Assembly: GCF_900105765.1 (NCBI RefSeq)
Contig: NZ_FNTX01000001.1
Location: forward strand, 1,770,387-1,834,386
Direction of reading: 5' to 3'
DNA length: 64,000 nucleotides
From: Ruania alba
GTDB lineage: Bacteria; Actinomycetota; Actinomycetes; Actinomycetales; Beutenbergiaceae
The notes beneath the pieces were generated by a model. That model did no database searches and had not been told where the DNA came from. It was given only the letters and a program-made list of their open reading frames with translations. Made by a program: the position numbers and the translations under genes. The number at the start of each line of letters is the position of its first letter. Position 1 is the first letter of the stretch. Positions 61,204-64,000 of this stretch are shown here, piece by piece.

Positions 61204-61242
61204 TGTGACACGGTTCACATCGTGAACCGTTCCGGCTATCGT
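61204..61242 (+). promoter_or_regulatory. Subtilase promoter with Crp/GlxR-type site and overlapping palindrome
   Basis: TTCACA (61214-61219) and TATCGT (61237-61242) are -35 and -10 with a 17-bp spacer. TGTGA-N6-TCACA (61204-61219) matches the Crp/GlxR consensus exactly and covers the -35, at about -38 to -42, a class II activator position. A second dyad, ACGGTTCAC (61210-61218) and GTGAACCGT (61222-61230), overlaps it and could bind a repressor. Confidence 0.65.
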
Positions 61243-61297
61243 CGGACGGTGTCCCACAGCCGGGACACTCCCGAAATCACGAATGAGGAGACCCTTC

Positions 61298-64000
61298 ATG
61301 CGTCGATCTTTCCGGTCCGGCACTTCCCGGACGAGGCGCGCGGCCATTGCGATCGGCGGTGCAGCGGCTCTCGCGCTGACGACCGCCATCCCGATCAGTG
61401 CGGCCTCAGCCGACGACGTCACCAGCCTCGGTTCTGCCTCCGACTACGGTGCGGCCGCGGAGCCGACCGGCCTGCAGGCCGAGTCCTCCCCGACAGGGGC
61501 CTGGTTCGTCGAGACCTCAGGCGCGCCCACCAGCCGAGGCGGGAACGCTTCCGAGAACTCCCGGCACGCTCGGGAGGTCCGGGCAGAAGCCGAGGCCCTC
61601 GGTGTGGACATGGAGGTCCGCGAGGAGTTCTCGGCCCTATGGGCCGGTCTATCGGTGAATATGACCGACGACGGTGCAGCCCTGATGGCGCGAGCCGAGG
61701 GAGTGCAGGCGGTCTACCCCGTGCTCACGGTCTCCGTCCCGCCGACACCCACGTCGACGGAGAAACCGGAGATGGGCACGGCCGTCACACTGACCGGTGC
61801 AGACATCACCCAGAGCGAGCTCGGGTACACCGGCGCGGGCGTGCGGGTGGGAATTATCGACACCGGCGTCGACTACGACCACCCCGACCTCGGAGGTACT
61901 GGCGAGGACACCACGTTCCCGACCGACCGAGTACCCGTGGGTTACGACTTCGTGGGAGACGACTACAACGCGGACTCCGGCTCGGCCGCCTACCAACCCG
62001 AGCCTCGTCCCGATGACGACCCGGACGACTGTCAGGGCCACGGCACGCACGTGGCCGGAATCGCCGGCGCGAGTGGTGACCCGACGGCAGACGGCGTCCG
62101 GGGCGTGGCCCCGGACGTGACCTTCGGTGCGTACCGGGTGTTCGGCTGCGACGGTTCCACCACGAGCGACATCATGATTTCGGCGTTGGAGCGTGCCCTG
62201 GCCGACGGGATGGACGTGGTGAACATGTCCATCGGCGCCGCGTTCGCCACATGGCCGGAGTATCCGACCTCGGTGGCCAGCAGCGCACTGGTGGACGCCG
62301 GTGTGGTGGTCGTTGCCTCAGCGGGGAATTCCGGGGATCTCGGGCTGTGGGCCACCGGTGCTCCGGGGACGGGGTCCGACGTGATCGGAGTGGCCTCCTA
62401 CGACAACGTGGAGTTCACCACCACCTCCTTCACCACCGAGCCCGACGGCGGGGTGTACCCGTACATCACGGCGTCCGGTGGTGGTGAGGCACCCACGAGC
62501 GGGACCCTCCCGCTGGCCGTGGCGGACGCTCCGCTCGCCTGTGAACCGCTTGCCGGTGACTACACGGGGCAGGCTGTGGTGGTCCAGCGTGGCGACTGCT
62601 CGTTCCACATCAAGGGCGTGCACGCCGAGGAGGCGGGCGCCGCGGCGATGGTGCTCTACAACAACGTCGACGGGCTAGTCAGCCCGACGGTGGCCGGCGA
62701 CCCGCCGGTGACGATCCCTGTGGCGGCGCTCTCGTTGGCCGATGGGGCCAACCTGGTCGCGGCAATCGAGGACGGCTCGGCGACGGACCTGGCCTGGTCC
62801 GACGAGGTTATCTCGGTGCCCAACCCGACCGCGGGTCTCATCTCCGACTTCAGCTCCTACGGCATGGCCGCGGACCTGAGCCTGAAGCCGGATCTGGGCG
62901 CACCGGGTGGGCAGATCTGGTCCACGGTCCCGCTGGAGCAAGGCGGATACGGGTCGAAGAACGGAACCTCGATGGCGGCACCCCACGTCGCGGGCGGTAT
63001 CGCGTTGCTGCTGGAGGCACGCGCCGATCTCGGTCCGGCCGAGATCCTCGACGTGCTGCAGAACTCGGCCGACCCGACGCTGTGGTCGCTGAACACCGAC
63101 GTCGGACTGCTCGAGCCGGTCTTCCGGCAAGGCGCCGGCATGCTCGACATCGACGACGCCATCCTCAGCACCGTGCGGGTCTCCCCCGGTGAACTCTCGC
63201 TCGGAGAGAGCGAGGGCGGACCGGTCTCGGAGACGTTGACCGTGCAGAACGACGGTGCGCAGGACGTGACGTACACGATCACCCACGAGGACGCGATCTC
63301 CACAGCGGGGAACCCGGACGACCCGGGCTTCTTCTACGGCGAGAGCACCGTGGACGTGCGCGAGTCGGTGACCGTTCCGGCCGGAGGCGAGGTGTCCTTC
63401 GACGTGACCGTCTCGCCGGCCGCGGACCTGGAGCAGGCACTCTACGGGGGCTATCTCACGCTCATGCCGGAGGACGGCGAGCCGGTGCGGGTGCCCTACG
63501 CGGGATTCGCAGGCGACTATCAGGACCTCCCGTTGCTGGGTGACATCGGGGCGAACGACCTCCCGGTGCTCGGACAGCTGACCGCCTGCGACCGCCTGGT
63601 CGGCGTGGACTGCACCTGGAACGGCACGTGGAACCTGATGCCGGACGGCGCGACGTACTCCATGGCCGAGGGCGACGTCCCGACGGTCCTGGTGCACCTG
63701 GACGCGCCGGCACAGTCGGTGGATCTGACGGTGTATGCAGCCGTCGACGGTGAGCGCGGTGAGCCGATCGGCTCCACGGCCACCTTCCTGGACACCGACT
63801 ACGTCGGCCGTAGTGGCGGTGCCGCTGCGTTCACGCCCTACACCTGGGATGGCGTGCTCGGGTCCGTGTACCGGGCCGGACGGCACAACCAGGACTGGGC
63901 GGTGCCGGACGGTGACTACATCATCGGGCTGACCGCCGTGAACGCCCTCGGCGACCCGGACAACCCCGATCACGTGGAGACCGCCGAAACGGCGGTGTTC
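61298..64000 (+). CDS. Secreted S8 subtilisin-like serine protease, 3'-truncated by window
   Basis: 901 residues visible. A signal peptide with Arg-rich n-region ends near ISAASA|DD. A propeptide (about 60-150) leads to the catalytic domain: Asp188 (GIIDTGVDYDHPDL), His248 (CQGHGTHVAGIAG), Asn in VVASAGNSGD and Ser558 (NGTSMAAPHVAGG). A PA-type insert (about 400-510; QRGDCSFHIKG) sits between His and Ser, and Fn3-like beta domains follow after ~625, as in lactocepin/C5a-peptidase-type or Streptomyces secreted subtilases. GAGGAG 7 nt before ATG 61298 sets the start. Likely an extracellular protein-scavenging enzyme under cAMP-type control. Confidence 0.93.
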   Translation, partial: MRRSFRSGTSRTRRAAIAIGGAAALALTTAIPISAASADDVTSLGSASDYGAAAEPTGLQAESSPTGAWFVETSGAPTSRGGNASENSRHAREVRAEAEALGVDMEVREEFSALWAGLSVNMTDDGAALMARAEGVQAVYPVLTVSVPPTPTSTEKPEMGTAVTLTGADITQSELGYTGAGVRVGIIDTGVDYDHPDLGGTGEDTTFPTDRVPVGYDFVGDDYNADSGSAAYQPEPRPDDDPDDCQGHGTHVAGIAGASGDPTADGVRGVAPDVTFGAYRVFGCDGSTTSDIMISALERALADGMDVVNMSIGAAFATWPEYPTSVASSALVDAGVVVVASAGNSGDLGLWATGAPGTGSDVIGVASYDNVEFTTTSFTTEPDGGVYPYITASGGGEAPTSGTLPLAVADAPLACEPLAGDYTGQAVVVQRGDCSFHIKGVHAEEAGAAAMVLYNNVDGLVSPTVAGDPPVTIPVAALSLADGANLVAAIEDGSATDLAWSDEVISVPNPTAGLISDFSSYGMAADLSLKPDLGAPGGQIWSTVPLEQGGYGSKNGTSMAAPHVAGGIALLLEARADLGPAEILDVLQNSADPTLWSLNTDVGLLEPVFRQGAGMLDIDDAILSTVRVSPGELSLGESEGGPVSETLTVQNDGAQDVTYTITHEDAISTAGNPDDPGFFYGESTVDVRESVTVPAGGEVSFDVTVSPAADLEQALYGGYLTLMPEDGEPVRVPYAGFAGDYQDLPLLGDIGANDLPVLGQLTACDRLVGVDCTWNGTWNLMPDGATYSMAEGDVPTVLVHLDAPAQSVDLTVYAAVDGERGEPIGSTATFLDTDYVGRSGGAAAFTPYTWDGVLGSVYRAGRHNQDWAVPDGDYIIGLTAVNALGDPDNPDHVETAETAVF

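Noticed and set aside
62675-63973. 432-codon open frame antisense to the subtilase
   Set aside because: The + strand has the catalytic Ser motif and beta domains here; the antisense product is not protein-like.

Overview
The window is high-GC, densely packed actinobacterial chromosome. Family-level gene content (Pup-proteasome, mycothiol ligase MshC, PdtaR-type ANTAR regulator, DUF5703, HGxxPAAW and Trp_oprn_chp membrane proteins) fits Actinomycetota, and the trp-linked small membrane genes plus lgt-gltBD-pyk order suggest Micrococcales (a Ruania/Georgenia-like genus is a guess). I see no insertion sequence, phage, CRISPR array or clear pseudogene. Many genes appear leaderless: a TANNNT (or CANNNT) hexamer lies 6-8 nt before the start codon, which I used to choose several starts.

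Layout. 1-1252: a partial RpiR-type regulator divergent from a BadF/GlcNAc-kinase-like gene. 1260-4614: uvrB, an esterase and an OsmC protein. 4627-6705: a PadR regulator divergent from a serine hydrolase and a small membrane protein, with a large shared palindrome. 6733-15994: coaE-grpB fusion, pcp, rpsA, methyltransferase, polA, hotdog thioesterase, GNAT, pdtaR, tRNA-Leu(CAA). 16067-20846: arginine deiminase, a 5'-nucleotidase-like gene and four tandem paralogous lipoproteins of unknown function. 20863-42183: pyk, gltD, gltB, lgt, trpA, trpB, trpC, four small membrane proteins, trpE, hisI, two ABC exporters, a TIGR03085 protein and hisF. From memory of the M. tuberculosis map this resembles the Rv1605-Rv1633 region.

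42180-52616 is one co-directional run read right to left: HAD phosphatase, M50 protease, trmI, mpa/arc, dop, pup, prcB, prcA, pafA, FKBP lipoprotein and then hisF, with start/stop overlaps. It encodes the core pupylation machinery: the tag, its deamidase/depupylase, ligase, 20S core and ATPase. 52712-60916 continues with PAC2, mshC, uppP, aldo/keto reductase, an acidic protein, DUF5703, M20 and M3 peptidases, resembling Rv2097c-Rv2141c. Two conserved blocks are thus joined near hisF/FKBP.

60917-64000 holds a probable small RNA with two C-rich hairpins and a strong terminator (6C-like), then a secreted subtilase cut by the window end, preceded by a well-formed promoter overlapping a TGTGA-N6-TCACA (Crp/GlxR-type) site and a second palindrome.

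The best candidates for something undescribed are the four-gene lipoprotein array (17946-20846), the PadR-controlled hydrolase locus (4627-6705) and the small RNA. All functional names come from reading the sequence; no search was run.
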